Assembly (NCBI GenBank): GCA_018334495.1
Contig: JAGXLV010000001.1
Coordinates: 62,001 to 126,000, forward strand
Source of the DNA: Oleiphilaceae bacterium
GTDB lineage: Bacteria; Pseudomonadota; Gammaproteobacteria; Pseudomonadales; Oleiphilaceae
Reading direction: 5' to 3'
Length of the DNA: 64,000 nt
Shown here: positions 36,520 to 46,655 of the stretch, piece by piece
Layout: the number at the start of each line of letters is the position of its first letter
Position numbering within the stretch: position 1 is the first letter of the stretch
Translations under genes and position numbers: made by a program
Notes under the pieces: model-generated
Told to the model about the DNA's origin: nothing
The model's input: the letters and a program-made list of their open reading frames with translations, nothing else
Databases searched by the model: none

Positions 36520-37602
36520 ATGAGCAGGGCATATAATTTTTGTGCAGGGCCGGCGGCACTGCCGGAGAGCGTACTTCGGCAGGCGCGGGACGAAATGCTG
36601 GATTGGCATGGCACCGGAATGTCGGTGATGGAAATGAGCCATCGCGGCGATGCCTTCGTCAGTATTGCCGAGGCCGCCGAGCAGGATCTGCGTGATCTGG
36701 CCGGTGTTCCGGACGATTATGCGGTGCTGTTCATGCAGGGCGGCGCCAGCAGCCAGTTTGCGACTGTCCCGCTGAATCTTTTGGGAGAGAAAAACTCCGC
36801 GGATTACGTCAACACCGGTATCTGGTCTACCAAGGCCATCGCCGAGGCCCGTCGTTACGGCGATATCAATGTGGCCGCCAGCAGCGAGGCCAGCGGCTTT
36901 ATTGAGGTGCCGGATCAAGACCAGTGGCACTGCAATCCGGAGGCGGCTTACCTGCATTACACCCCCAACGAAACCATTGGCGGACTGGAGTTCGACTTTG
37001 TTCCGGATACTGGCAATGTCCCACTGGTGGCGGATATGTCGTCCACGATTCTTTCGCGGCCACTGGACGTCTCCCGGTTCGACCTGATCTATGCCGGCGC
37101 CCAAAAGAACATCGGGCCTTCCGGTTTGGTCGTCGTCATTGTTCATAAAGACCTTTTGGGCAGGGCCCGCAAAGAAACGCCAACCATGATGAACTATCGG
37201 GTCACGGCGGATAACGCTTCGATGTATAACACGCCTGCTACCTATTCCTGGTACCTGGCCGGCCTGGTGTTCAAGTGGCTGAAAGCCCAGGGCGGCTTGA
37301 CGGCCATGGGCGAGGTGAACACCCGTAAAGCCCGCAAACTCTATGACTTCATTGATCGCAGCGATTTATACGCCAACCCCATCAGGCCCCGTTTTCGATC
37401 CTGGATGAACGTCCCTTTCACCCTGGCGGACGCAGCGCTCAATACGGCCTTTCTTGAGGGCGCGGAAGCGCGCCGGCTGCTCAATCTCAAAGGCCACCGT
37501 TCCGTGGGCGGTATGCGAGCCAGTATTTACAACGCCATGCCGGAAGCCGGTGTGGATGCTTTGATTGAATACATGGTCACCTTTGAGAAGGAGCGTGCCT
37601 GA
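36520..37602 (+). CDS. serC: Phosphoserine aminotransferase
   Basis: PLP enzyme that makes 3-phosphoserine for serine synthesis and also serves in pyridoxal phosphate synthesis. Its 360 residues match SerC. The N-terminal RAYNFCAGPAALP is the family signature. The Schiff-base lysine is Lys196 in YAGAQKNIGPSG, and RSVGGMRASIYNAMP closes the family pattern. It precedes pheA by one base (TGAGATG), so the two are translationally linked. This gyrA-serC-pheA-hisC order is the mixed-function supraoperon known from Pseudomonas. Confidence 0.98.
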   Translation: MSRAYNFCAGPAALPESVLRQARDEMLDWHGTGMSVMEMSHRGDAFVSIAEAAEQDLRDLAGVPDDYAVLFMQGGASSQFATVPLNLLGEKNSADYVNTGIWSTKAIAEARRYGDINVAASSEASGFIEVPDQDQWHCNPEAAYLHYTPNETIGGLEFDFVPDTGNVPLVADMSSTILSRPLDVSRFDLIYAGAQKNIGPSGLVVVIVHKDLLGRARKETPTMMNYRVTADNASMYNTPATYSWYLAGLVFKWLKAQGGLTAMGEVNTRKARKLYDFIDRSDLYANPIRPRFRSWMNVPFTLADAALNTAFLEGAEARRLLNLKGHRSVGGMRASIYNAMPEAGVDALIEYMVTFEKERA

Positions 37603-37603
37603 G

Positions 37604-38701
37604 ATGAGTGATGAGCAGGCCCGCCTGGCCGAATTACGTGACGAAATTGACGATATCGACCAGCAGATCATGGCGCTGATCAGCGCCCGGGCGAGTTGCG
37701 CACAGGAAGTTGCCCGTGTGAAACTCGCGGCCCATCCGGAGGACGCGGTGTTTTTTTACCGCCCCGAGCGGGAAGCTCAGGTTTTAAGGCGCATACAGGA
37801 AGAAAACCCGGGGCCACTGTCCGGTGAGGAGATGGCGCGCCTGTTCCGTGAAATCATGTCGGCTTGTCTGGCGCTGGAAAAGCCCATGCATATCGCCTTC
37901 TTGGGCCCGGCGGGCACTTTCACCCAGTCTGCTGCGCTTAAGCATTTTGGCCACTCGGTGGTCAGTGTGCCTCTGCCGGCCATTGATGCGGTTTTTCGCG
38001 AGGTGGAATCGGGCTCCGCCCATTACGGTGTGGTGCCGGTGGAAAACTCAACGGAAGGCATGATCAGCCATACCCTCGACATGTTTATGTCCTCACCTCT
38101 GAAAATCTGCGGTGAAGTCCAGCTGCGCATTCATCACCATCTGCTGGCGGCGCCGGGTACAGACAGCGCTGAACTGACCCGCATCTACTCGCATCAGCAA
38201 TCGTTTGCCCAGTGTCGACAATGGCTTGACGCCCATCGTTATGGCGTCGAACGGGTGGCTGTCAGCAGTAACGCCGAAGCGGCTCGTCGCGCCGCGGAAG
38301 AGCCTGGCACGGCGGCCATTGCCGGTGACATGGCGGCTGAGCTGTACGGCCTGAACAAGTTGTCCGACAAGATTGAAGACCGGCCGGACAACACCACCCG
38401 GTTTCTCATTATCGGTCGCGAGTCGGTCAGCCCCAGCGGCCACGACAAGACATCGATCCTGGTCTCCATGCGTAACAAACCGGGTGCTCTTTATCATTTG
38501 CTGGAACCTTTCCACCTTAAAGATATCAGTTTGACCAGGATCGAAACCCGCCCGTCCCCCAGTGGCACCTGGGCGTACGTGTTTTATATTGATTTCGAGG
38601 GCCACATGGAGGACAGGGGGGTGGCCGACCTGCTTGCGGATCTCGAAGGTGAGGCCGTCGAACTGAAGCGTTTGGGGTCTTATCCGATTGGCGTACTTTA
38701 G
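37604..38701 (+). CDS. pheA: Chorismate mutase / prephenate dehydratase (P-protein)
   Basis: Bifunctional enzyme that turns chorismate into phenylpyruvate. The 365 residues divide into an AroQ-type mutase (about 1-90, LAELRDEIDDIDQQIMALI), a dehydratase domain (about 95-270, AFLGPAGTFTQSAA and the catalytic TRF of NTTRFLIIG) and a C-terminal ACT domain with GALYHLLEPF and ETRPS, which normally binds phenylalanine for feedback inhibition. I chose the ATG at 37604 because AAGGAG lies upstream inside serC; a longer frame would overlap serC further. hisC follows after 91 bp. Confidence 0.97.
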   Translation: MSDEQARLAELRDEIDDIDQQIMALISARASCAQEVARVKLAAHPEDAVFFYRPEREAQVLRRIQEENPGPLSGEEMARLFREIMSACLALEKPMHIAFLGPAGTFTQSAALKHFGHSVVSVPLPAIDAVFREVESGSAHYGVVPVENSTEGMISHTLDMFMSSPLKICGEVQLRIHHHLLAAPGTDSAELTRIYSHQQSFAQCRQWLDAHRYGVERVAVSSNAEAARRAAEEPGTAAIAGDMAAELYGLNKLSDKIEDRPDNTTRFLIIGRESVSPSGHDKTSILVSMRNKPGALYHLLEPFHLKDISLTRIETRPSPSGTWAYVFYIDFEGHMEDRGVADLLADLEGEAVELKRLGSYPIGVL

Positions 38702-38792
38702 CCGTTTATGAACAAAGTGCTCTTGGAGTCTGTCGGGCGTTAACATGAAATTGCAGCGACAGGCTGAGCTGTCGGTCACTTAGGGGCGTGCT

Positions 38793-39926
38793 ATGTCAAT
38801 CGATTATCAAACACTCGCGGTTGCCGGCGTCCAGGGCATGATGCCTTACCAGCCCGGCAAGCCTATAGATGAACTGGCCCGGGAGTTGGGGCTGGATCCT
38901 GCCAGCATTGTCAAACTGGCCAGCAACGAAAACCCGCTGGGGCCGAGTCAGGCGGCGCTGGCGGCTGCCCGGGCCGAACTGGATTCCCTGTGCCGCTACC
39001 CGGACGGCAACGGCTTTAATCTCAAAGCCAGATTAGCTGAAAAATTGAACGTGGGCCCGGCCCAGATCACTCTGGGTAACGGCTCCAATGACGTCCTCGA
39101 AATCATTGCCCGCAGTTTTGCCGATCGTGACAGCGAAGTGGTGTATTCGCAACATGCGTTTGCCGTCTATTCGCTGGTGACTCGGGCTCTCGGCGCGCAG
39201 GGCGTGGAGGTGCCAGGCCGGCACTGGGGTCATGATCTGGATGCCATGGCTGCCGCGGTTACCGAAAAAACCCGACTGGTGTTTGTGGCTAACCCGAACA
39301 ACCCCACCGGTACGGTGCACAATGCCCGCGACATCAAGGCGTTTCTCGGCCAAATCCCCGAACGGGTGTTGGTGGTGCTTGATGAGGCCTACTTTGAATA
39401 CCTTGAGGGCGACGGTTTTCCTGACGGCGTTGCCTTGCTGAAACAGTTCCCCAATCTGATCGTGACCCGGACCTTTTCCAAGGCTTGGGGTCTGGCGGCT
39501 TTGCGGGTAGGTTACAGCCTGTCATCACCGGCCATCGCCGATATCCTGAATCGTGTCAGACAGCCGTTTAACGTGGATGCCATTGCCTTGGCGGCGGCCA
39601 CCGCCGTCCTGGACGATGATGAGTATCTGGCTCGGGCACGGCAGGCCAATGCCGACGGTCTCAGGCAGTTGGAGCAGGGTTTTGAGCGTCTGGGCCTGGA
39701 TTACGTGCCTTCAGCGGGTAATTTTATCGCCGTTGATGTGGGCGAGGAGGCCGGTTCTGTATTCCAGCGGCTCCTGGAACAGGGCGTGATTGTACGCCCC
39801 ATTGCCGGTTACGGTATGCCTCGTCACTTGCGTGTTTCTGTGGGGCTGCACGAGGAGAACCTTCGACTGCTTGAGGCTCTGCCGGAAGCCCTGAACCCTA
39901 AAGTGGATGAGGCCCTTCATGGTTGA
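38793..39926 (+). CDS. hisC: Histidinol-phosphate aminotransferase
   Basis: PLP aminotransferase, 377 residues, for histidine synthesis. In organisms with this gene order the same type of enzyme often also transaminates aromatic precursors, consistent with its place between pheA and tyrA. Visible features: KLASNENPLGPS, NPNNPTGT, VLDEAYFEY, and the PLP lysine in TRTFSKAWGLAALRVGY. AGGGG precedes the ATG. It overlaps the tyrA-aroA gene by 8 bp. This is the HisC2 form located outside the main his operon; other his genes are not in the window. Confidence 0.95.
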   Translation: MSIDYQTLAVAGVQGMMPYQPGKPIDELARELGLDPASIVKLASNENPLGPSQAALAAARAELDSLCRYPDGNGFNLKARLAEKLNVGPAQITLGNGSNDVLEIIARSFADRDSEVVYSQHAFAVYSLVTRALGAQGVEVPGRHWGHDLDAMAAAVTEKTRLVFVANPNNPTGTVHNARDIKAFLGQIPERVLVVLDEAYFEYLEGDGFPDGVALLKQFPNLIVTRTFSKAWGLAALRVGYSLSSPAIADILNRVRQPFNVDAIALAAATAVLDDDEYLARARQANADGLRQLEQGFERLGLDYVPSAGNFIAVDVGEEAGSVFQRLLEQGVIVRPIAGYGMPRHLRVSVGLHEENLRLLEALPEALNPKVDEALHG

Positions 39927-42144
39927 TCAGCCCGCCCCGTTTCGGCGTGTCGCCATCATCGGCCTTGGGTTGATTGGAGGCTCGCTCGGCAGCGCCATTC
40001 GTAAGCACCGTCTGGCTCAGCATGTGGTAGCGGCCGATCAGCGCGCAGACGAGCTGGCGCTGGGGCTCAAGCTGGGCATTATCGATGAGGCCGCCGAGTC
40101 TGTTGCGGCCGCCGTCACAGGGGCTGACCTGGTGGTGATCGCGGTCCCGGTGCGGGCCACCGAGCAGGTCCTGCGTGAGGTCAAGCCTGCCTTGGGCAAA
40201 GACGCACTGCTGACGGACGTCGGCAGCACCAAGGCCAGTTTTGTTGATTCGGTGCGGCAGGTGTTTGGGCAGGCTCCGATTACCGTGATTCCGGGCCACC
40301 CAATTGCCGGTTCTGAAAAAAGTGGCGTGACCGCTGCTAACCCGGATCTATTTGTCGGCCACAAGGTGATTCTGACACCGCCGGATTCTGTGGACGAACC
40401 CCAGCTCAGTCGACTTCGGGCGCTCTGGGAAGGCTGCGGCGCCAATGTCCTCACCATGTCCGTGGCTCACCATGATGACGTGCTGGCCGCCACCAGTCAT
40501 CTGCCTCATCTGATCGCCTTTTCGCTGGTGGACACGCTTGCCGGCGAAGACGAGAACCTTGAGATTTTCCGGTATGCAGCCGGCGGTTTTCGGGACTTTA
40601 CCCGCATCGCCGCCAGCGATCCGGTGATGTGGCATGATATTTTTCTTTCCAACCAGCAGGCCGTATTGCGGGTGGTGGATCACTTCGCCCGCGACCTCGA
40701 CCAGCTCAGGAACGCTATCGCAAACCAGGACAGCGCCATGCTGCTCCGGGTGTTCAGTCGCGCCAAGGCGGCGCGTGATCATTTTTCCAAGATGCTTTCA
40801 GGACAGGCCTACGTGACCACCATGAGCCAAAAGAAACTCAAGTTCCGGCTTCAGCCGGGCAGTTGTGTAACCGGAGACATTCGTGTTCCCGGTGATAAAT
40901 CCATTTCCCATCGATCCATCATGCTGGGCGCTCTCGCGGATGGCGAGACTCAAATTGAGGGCTTTCTGGAAGGAGAGGATAGCCTGGCCACCCTGCAAGC
41001 TTTCAGGGATATGGGCGTGACCATCGAAGGGCCGGATAATGGCCGAGTTCGCATTCATGGCGTCGGCATTGACGGTCTTCAGGCACCCCGGGGGCCTTTA
41101 TATCTGGGTAATTCCGGCACTGCCATGCGTTTGTTTTCCGGCCTTCTCGCCGCTCAGCCATTCGATTCCGAGTTAGTGGGCGACGCCAGTCTGTCAGGGC
41201 GCCCCATGGGGCGGGTCGCGGAGCCGCTGCGCTTGATGGGTGCCGTAATCGACACCGCCGAGGGTGGCCGGCCGCCGCTCAGGATTCAGGGCGGGCGCGT
41301 CATTAAGGGCATTCATTACGATATGCCGGTGGCCAGTGCCCAGGTCAAATCCTGTCTTTTGCTGGCCGGGCTTTATGCCGATGGCGTGACTTCCGTGACT
41401 GAGCCGGCGCCCACCCGTGATCATACGGAGCGAATGCTGGCCGGATTCGGCTATGAGGTTGAGCGCGAGGGCGCCACAGCCAGCCTTACCGGTGGCGGAC
41501 GACTGACCGGAACCAGTATCGACGTGCCCGCGGACATTTCCTCGGCGGCATTTTTCCTGGTGGCCGGCAGTATTGCCCCCGACTCCGATCTGGTTCTGCG
41601 CCACGTCGGTATGAATCCCACGCGGGTCGGTGTTATCAATATCTTGCGCCTCATGGGTGCCAATATTGAGGTGCTGGATGAGCGCGAAGTGGGGGGTGAG
41701 CCGGTGGCCGATCTGCGGGTCCGCTCGGCAAAGCTCAAAGGCATCGACATACCGGTTGCCCAGGTACCTCTGGCCATTGACGAGTTTCCGGTACTGTTTA
41801 TAGCGGCTACCTGCGCCAGTGGCGAAACCGTTCTCCGCGGAGCGGAAGAATTGCGGGTCAAGGAGAGTGATCGCATTCAGGTCATGGCCGACGGTCTTGC
41901 GAATCTCGGGGTCAACACTACCGTAACCGAGGATGGCATTGTTATTGCCGGTGGTCAGATCATTGGCGGCGGCCAGGTCGACAGTCACGGCGATCACCGT
42001 ATCGCCATGGCCTTCTCAGTAGCCTCGCTGGTTGCCACTGATGATATTGAAGTCACTGATTGCGCCAATGTGGCCACGTCATTCCCGGGCTTCGTGGAGC
42101 TGGCCCGGAGCGTCGGTATAAAAGTAACAGCAGCGGGAGAGTAA
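39919..42144 (+). CDS. aroA: Fused prephenate dehydrogenase / EPSP synthase (TyrA-AroA)
   Basis: One 741-residue protein with two enzymes. Residues about 1-295 are an NAD-binding prephenate/arogenate dehydrogenase (VAIIGLGLIGGSLGSAIRK, IPGHPIAGSEKSG, HDDVLAATSHLPH), the tyrosine branch. Residues from about 303 (MSQKKLKFRLQPGSC) are EPSP synthase (VPGDKSISHRSIMLGAL, LGNSGTAMRLF, PMASAQVKS-like PVASAQVKS, LRVKESDR), the shikimate step before chorismate. No stop codon or frameshift separates the halves. The same fusion is known in Pseudomonas. In the glyphosate-contact loop the usual Pro after GTAMR is Leu. The ATG at 39919 lies inside the end of hisC. Confidence 0.97.
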   Translation: MVDQPAPFRRVAIIGLGLIGGSLGSAIRKHRLAQHVVAADQRADELALGLKLGIIDEAAESVAAAVTGADLVVIAVPVRATEQVLREVKPALGKDALLTDVGSTKASFVDSVRQVFGQAPITVIPGHPIAGSEKSGVTAANPDLFVGHKVILTPPDSVDEPQLSRLRALWEGCGANVLTMSVAHHDDVLAATSHLPHLIAFSLVDTLAGEDENLEIFRYAAGGFRDFTRIAASDPVMWHDIFLSNQQAVLRVVDHFARDLDQLRNAIANQDSAMLLRVFSRAKAARDHFSKMLSGQAYVTTMSQKKLKFRLQPGSCVTGDIRVPGDKSISHRSIMLGALADGETQIEGFLEGEDSLATLQAFRDMGVTIEGPDNGRVRIHGVGIDGLQAPRGPLYLGNSGTAMRLFSGLLAAQPFDSELVGDASLSGRPMGRVAEPLRLMGAVIDTAEGGRPPLRIQGGRVIKGIHYDMPVASAQVKSCLLLAGLYADGVTSVTEPAPTRDHTERMLAGFGYEVEREGATASLTGGGRLTGTSIDVPADISSAAFFLVAGSIAPDSDLVLRHVGMNPTRVGVINILRLMGANIEVLDEREVGGEPVADLRVRSAKLKGIDIPVAQVPLAIDEFPVLFIAATCASGETVLRGAEELRVKESDRIQVMADGLANLGVNTTVTEDGIVIAGGQIIGGGQVDSHGDHRIAMAFSVASLVATDDIEVTDCANVATSFPGFVELARSVGIKVTAAGE

Positions 42145-42146
42145 TC

Positions 42147-42827
42147 ATGATGGATTCCGGGGCTCCGGTAATCACTATTGACGGGCCCAGCGGCGCAGGC
42201 AAGGGAACCGTTGCTCAGATGGCGGCGGCTCGCCTGGGTTGGCATTTGCTTGATAGCGGTTCTTTGTACCGGCTGACCGCCTTGGCGGCTATGCGCCAGG
42301 GTATTGCCTTTGATGATGAGGCGGGCCTGGCACGGGTGGCGTTGAACCTCAACGTATCCTTCAAGCCCACCAATGCCGACGAGCCGGCGCGGGTTTTATT
42401 GAAAGGCGAAGACGTTACCGCAGAGCTTCGCACAGAGGGTTGTGGCAACAACGCCTCCCGGATCGCCGCCTTGCAGCCAGTTCGGGATGCACTCCTGCAA
42501 CGGCAACGGGACTTCCAGCAGTTGCCCGGCCTGGTAGCCGATGGCCGGGACATGGGCACCGTTGTTTTCCCCAATGCCGGGGCCAAGGTTTTTTTGACCG
42601 CCAGCGCCGAAGTACGGGCAGAACGGCGTTATCGTCAGTTGAAGGATGCGGGCGTCAGTGTTAATATTGGCGACGTTTTAGAAGAAATACGGGCGCGGGA
42701 TGATCGGGATATGAATCGTTCCGCGGCTCCGCTCAAACCTGCAGAAGATGCGCAAGTCATTGACTCGTCGGGTTTGAGCATAGAAGAGGTGTTGGACAGA
42801 GTTATGGTCGCAGCCGGCCAGGCCTGA
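42147..42827 (+). CDS. cmk: Cytidylate kinase
   Basis: Phosphorylates CMP and dCMP for nucleotide recycling. The 226 residues carry the P-loop ITIDGPSGAGKGTV (about 9-22), the LDSGSLYRLTALAA substrate helix, VADGRDMGTVVFP, and the C-terminal RDDRDMNRSAAPL, all CMP kinase signatures. The ATG at 42147 is 2 bp after the aroA stop with GGGAG upstream; a second ATG is the next codon. Its position directly before rpsA is conserved across gammaproteobacteria. Confidence 0.97.
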   Translation: MMDSGAPVITIDGPSGAGKGTVAQMAAARLGWHLLDSGSLYRLTALAAMRQGIAFDDEAGLARVALNLNVSFKPTNADEPARVLLKGEDVTAELRTEGCGNNASRIAALQPVRDALLQRQRDFQQLPGLVADGRDMGTVVFPNAGAKVFLTASAEVRAERRYRQLKDAGVSVNIGDVLEEIRARDDRDMNRSAAPLKPAEDAQVIDSSGLSIEEVLDRVMVAAGQA

Positions 42828-42956
42828 CCGCACCTTTTTATTGTTGGAAGCAGGAGGCAATGCTAACAGCCAGCCCTGGTTGTATCCTGCCACTATTAAT
42901 AAGACCGTGCCGCTGGCAGCACGGAGTAAACTTGCGTTGATCACATAGGACATATA

Positions 42957-44645
42957 ATGAGCGAGAGCTTTGCGGATCTATTTGAAGAAAGCCTAAAAGA
43001 AATTGACATGCAACCCGGTTCCATCGTCCAGGGAACCGTGGTTGATATCGACAGCGACTGGGTAACGGTTAACGCCGGTCTCAAGTCCGAGGGTGTTATT
43101 CCTGCCTCACAGTTCCTTAATGACAAGGGTGAGATGGAAGTCCAGATCGGCGATGTTGTCGACGTGGCTCTCGATGCAGTTGAAGATGGTTTCGGGGAAA
43201 CCCGTCTGTCACGTGAGAAAGCCAAGCGTGCAGAAGCCTGGAAGGTCCTTGAGAAATCCTTCGAAGCTGAAGAAGTCGTCAAAGGTGTGATCAACGGCAA
43301 GGTCAAAGGTGGTTTCACAGTCGATCTGGCCGGCATTCGTGCCTTCCTGCCAGGTTCGCTGGTTGACGTTCGTCCGGTTCGCGATACCGCGCACCTGGAG
43401 AACAAGGAGCTCGAATTCAAGGTTATCAAGCTCGACCAGAAGCGCAATAACGTGGTTGTTTCCCGCCGTGCGGTTCTCGAGGCCGAGAACAGTGCCGAGC
43501 GTGATGCGTTGCTTGAAACCCTGACCGAAGGTATGGAAATCAAGGGCATCGTCAAGAACCTCACCGACTACGGCGCGTTCGTGGATCTGGGCGGTGTTGA
43601 CGGCCTGCTGCACATCACCGATATGGCCTGGAAGCGCATCAAGCATCCGAGCGAAATCGTTAATGTCGGCGACGAAATCAGCGTCAAGGTACTCAAGTTC
43701 GATCGCGAGCGTAACCGCGTATCACTGGGTCTGAAGCAGCTGGGCGAAGATCCCTGGGTCAACATCAAAGGTCGCTACCCGGAGAGCAGCCGGGTCAAGG
43801 CTACTGTGACCAATCTGACCGACTACGGCTGCTTTGCCGAGTTGGAAGAAGGCGTGGAAGGCCTGGTTCACGTTTCTGAAATGGACTGGACCAACAAAAA
43901 CATCCACCCCTCAAAGGTAGTGAATGTTGGTGACGAAGTTGAGGTAATGATCCTCGATATTGACGAAGAGCGTCGTCGTATTTCTTTGGGTATCAAGCAG
44001 TGTGTCTCGAACCCATGGGAAGACTTCTCCGGCAACTTCAATAAAGGCGATCGTATTTCGGGCAAGATCAAGTCGATTACCGATTTCGGTATCTTCATCG
44101 GTCTGGACGGCGGTATAGACGGTTTGGTCCATCTGTCTGACATCAGCTGGAACGAAACCGGCGAAGAAGCCGTTCGTGAATACAAGAAAGGCGACGAAGT
44201 TGAAACCGTTATCCTGTCCGTTGATCCGGAGCGTGAACGCATCTCGCTGGGTATCAAGCAGTTGGAAAGCGATCCGTTTGCCGAGTTTGTTCAGCTCAAC
44301 GATAAAGGCTCCATCGTCAAGGGCAAGGTTTCTGCCATTGATGCCAAGCAGGCGACTGTCGCTTTGAATGACGAAGTCGAAGCTGTCCTGAAAGCCTCTG
44401 AAATCAGCCGCGACCGCATCGAAGATGCTCGCAACGTGCTGAACGAAGGCGATGAAGTTGAAGCGAAGATCATTAGCATCGATCGTAAAAACCGTGTAAT
44501 TAACCTGTCGGTCAAGTCCAAGGACGTTGAGGAAGACAAGCAGGCTTTGCAGAGTGTTCGCGAGAAAGCTTCTGATTCAAGTGCGACCACCATCGGTGAT
44601 CTCATTAAAGAACAGATGCAGCAACAAAACACTCCCAAGGAATAA
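42957..44645 (+). CDS. rpsA: 30S ribosomal protein S1
   Basis: Large RNA-binding ribosomal protein that recruits mRNA to the 30S subunit. The 562 residues contain six S1 motifs at roughly 20-90, 105-172, 190-262, 277-348, 364-435 and 451-522. The repeated signatures include [18 protein letters not shown] and [23 protein letters not shown] precedes the ATG. The 129-bp leader (42828-42956) could hold the autoregulatory structure known in E. coli rpsA, but I cannot confirm its fold. A strong terminator follows. Confidence 0.98.
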   Translation: MSESFADLFEESLKEIDMQPGSIVQGTVVDIDSDWVTVNAGLKSEGVIPASQFLNDKGEMEVQIGDVVDVALDAVEDGFGETRLSREKAKRAEAWKVLEKSFEAEEVVKGVINGKVKGGFTVDLAGIRAFLPGSLVDVRPVRDTAHLENKELEFKVIKLDQKRNNVVVSRRAVLEAENSAERDALLETLTEGMEIKGIVKNLTDYGAFVDLGGVDGLLHITDMAWKRIKHPSEIVNVGDEISVKVLKFDRERNRVSLGLKQLGEDPWVNIKGRYPESSRVKATVTNLTDYGCFAELEEGVEGLVHVSEMDWTNKNIHPSKVVNVGDEVEVMILDIDEERRRISLGIKQCVSNPWEDFSGNFNKGDRISGKIKSITDFGIFIGLDGGIDGLVHLSDISWNETGEEAVREYKKGDEVETVILSVDPERERISLGIKQLESDPFAEFVQLNDKGSIVKGKVSAIDAKQATVALNDEVEAVLKASEISRDRIEDARNVLNEGDEVEAKIISIDRKNRVINLSVKSKDVEEDKQALQSVREKASDSSATTIGDLIKEQMQQQNTPKE

Positions 44646-44665
44646 TTATTCCGGTAGTGAAAAAA

Positions 44666-44692
44666 ACGGGCTGTAAGAGCCCGTTTTTTTTG
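44666..44692 (+). terminator. Rho-independent terminator after rpsA
   Basis: The 7-bp stem ACGGGCT/AGCCCGT with a GTAAG loop is preceded by A6 and followed by T8. It lies 21 bp after the rpsA stop. Confidence 0.93.
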
Positions 44693-44773
44693 TGTTTTTT
44701 TGGGGTTTAGCTAAACTGGAAAAGTAGTTTCACGTTGCAGTCGTGCAATAAGAACGAAAAAGGAATAAACCTC

Positions 44774-45070
44774 ATGACGAAGTCTGAATTGGTCGAATTG
44801 ATTGCGTCCAAGCAGGCCCAGCTTTCCGTGAAAGATGTGGAGTTGGCTGTAAAGACCATCATTGAACATATGTCCCAGTCGCTGGCTGAAGGTCAGCGCA
44901 TTGAGATCCGTGGCTTCGGGAGCTTTTCTTTACATCATCGTGCCGCCCGTACTGGCCGAAATCCCAAAACCGGTGAGGCAGTGCAACTGCCGGCCAAGCA
45001 GGTTCCTCATTTCAAACCCGGTAAAGAGTTGCGAGAGCAGGTCAACGACAGCATGAAAAAAGGTTATTGA
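44774..45070 (+). CDS. ihfB: Integration host factor beta subunit
   Basis: DNA-bending nucleoid protein that pairs with IhfA. The 98 residues show the HU/IHF fold: [14 protein letters not shown], the IHF-beta [14 protein letters not shown] helix, [10 protein letters not shown] and the DNA-intercalating arm tip [15 protein letters not shown] with its proline. I chose the ATG at 44774, with AGGAAT upstream, because it gives the family N-terminus; the 13 codons before it are unrelated. Position after rpsA is conserved in the group. Confidence 0.98.
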   Translation: MTKSELVELIASKQAQLSVKDVELAVKTIIEHMSQSLAEGQRIEIRGFGSFSLHHRAARTGRNPKTGEAVQLPAKQVPHFKPGKELREQVNDSMKKGY

Positions 45071-45121
45071 ATTTCGAAGGCATTGCCCTGCAGAATGAGT
45101 GATTAAAGGAGCGCTTAGCCT

Positions 45122-45424
45122 ATGTCCGGTATACGGAAGATTCTGATCATTCTGCTGGTTTTATTCCTGATTCTGGTAGTTTTGGTTTTTTCACTGAATA
45201 ACCAGGAGCGGGTTGCGCTGGATTTTCTGGCATTCCAAACCGAATCCAGAAATATTGTTGTCTGGATAACCTTGTCCTTCGTCATCGGAGCCTTGTTGGG
45301 CATAGTACTTGCGTTGCTTTCGACGGTAAAAACCTCTGTATCGAAGCGCCACTTGCAAAAACGTCTTAACCGGGCAGAGCAAGCGTTGGAAAAATCCAGG
45401 AATACCAATAACCGGGCAGTCTGA
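45122..45424 (+). CDS. lapA: Lipopolysaccharide assembly protein A
   Basis: Small inner-membrane protein (100 residues, DUF1049) with two membrane segments, about 6-26 and 41-63, and a basic cytoplasmic tail (KRHLQKRLNRAEQALEKS). In E. coli LapA is encoded with LapB, and the pair act in lipopolysaccharide synthesis control. AAAGGAG lies before the ATG. Its stop overlaps the lapB start (TGATG), so the two are coupled. Confidence 0.92.
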   Translation: MSGIRKILIILLVLFLILVVLVFSLNNQERVALDFLAFQTESRNIVVWITLSFVIGALLGIVLALLSTVKTSVSKRHLQKRLNRAEQALEKSRNTNNRAV

Positions 45425-46593
45425 TGGATATCGTTTTTCAGTGGCTGCTATTAACAGCGGCCGTTGCTGCTGGCTGGTTTGTTGGGCGCTCCGGACAGTC
45501 TTCCTCCCGCGCCGATTCAGTAATCTCCGATGAAGAGTCCGTCAGGGATCGTCTCCAGTTCCTGTTTACCAACTACTCGGACCAGGCCGTTGAAAATTTT
45601 GTGCAATCCCTGGCGGTCACCCCTGATACGGTCAATCTCCATCTTTCAATCGGGGCTCAGTTTCGTCAGAAGGGCGAGAGTGATCGTGCCATTCTCATTC
45701 ACCAGAATCTCCTGGCACGGCCGGAATTACCTTCCCGCTTTTCTCCTCAGGTGACCTATGAGCTGGCACTGGATTATCTTGCAGCAGGCCTGTTGGACCG
45801 TGCCGAAGCACTTCTCCAGGAGTTGATGGGTGAGCGTAATTATGGCCTTCGGGCCTCATCCCATCTGATTGAGTTGTATCAACGGGAAAAAGAATGGGAT
45901 AAAGCCTGTGACGTCGCTCGCACTTTGACGGTAGGAGCTGAAGATCCCGGCGTGAACATACAGTTGGCTTATCTTACTTGTGAAAAAGCCGACGAGGCGC
46001 TGAATCAGGACGACCGATGGCGTGCTCAGAAGTTGGCTCGCGAGGCGCTTGAATACGACAAGACCTGTGTACGGGCAACGTTCATCCTGAGTAAGCTACA
46101 GAGCCGGCAAGGCAATTATAAGGCGGCCTCTTCTGCTGTTTTGAAGGTGTTTGATCAAAATCCGGAGTTTGGCCCTGAAGCCATCGATTGGTTGATGAAC
46201 CTTGAGCGAGAACATGGGGACGTCAGTCGCCTGGGTAAGAAATTGCGTAAACTCTACGACAACTGGCCCAGTACCACGCTTTTGCTGGCCCTGGTGGAAT
46301 CGGTTGAGCGTTCAGCTGGAAAATCCGCGGCTGCGGAGCTTTTGCGCGAGAAACTGGAAGTCAGGCCCAGTGTGAGAGGGCTGTTGCGTTTGGTGGAAAT
46401 GACGGGGTTTGAAACGGGCGGTTCAACGGATGAAGGACGTCTGGTGAGGCAGATTGGCCAGCTTCTTTTATCGGATCGTCCGCTTTACCGCTGTGTTAAC
46501 TGTGGTTTTGCCGGGCAGCAGTTGCATTGGCTCTGCCCCAGCTGTAAACACTGGGAGACCGTCCGCCCCATTCAGGGTGTTGAGGCTGAATAA
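45424..46593 (+). CDS. lapB: Lipopolysaccharide assembly protein B (TPR, rubredoxin-like)
   Basis: Membrane-anchored adaptor that in E. coli presents LpxC to the FtsH protease and so sets the rate of lipid A synthesis. The 389 residues start with one membrane segment (about 3-20), followed by TPR repeats from about 45 to 330. A C-terminal rubredoxin-type zinc site follows, with CVNC near 357-360 and CPSC near 372-375 (YRCVNCGFAGQ, LCPSCKHW). Overlaps lapA by 1-2 bases. This is E. coli YciM by synteny and motif. Confidence 0.94.
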   Translation: MDIVFQWLLLTAAVAAGWFVGRSGQSSSRADSVISDEESVRDRLQFLFTNYSDQAVENFVQSLAVTPDTVNLHLSIGAQFRQKGESDRAILIHQNLLARPELPSRFSPQVTYELALDYLAAGLLDRAEALLQELMGERNYGLRASSHLIELYQREKEWDKACDVARTLTVGAEDPGVNIQLAYLTCEKADEALNQDDRWRAQKLAREALEYDKTCVRATFILSKLQSRQGNYKAASSAVLKVFDQNPEFGPEAIDWLMNLEREHGDVSRLGKKLRKLYDNWPSTTLLLALVESVERSAGKSAAAELLREKLEVRPSVRGLLRLVEMTGFETGGSTDEGRLVRQIGQLLLSDRPLYRCVNCGFAGQQLHWLCPSCKHWETVRPIQGVEAE

Positions 46594-46655
46594 CCTCGCC
46601 TCCCAGTCGTGGCTCCGACCTCCCTTGATGATGCTTTAACCAGGAATAATGCCCT

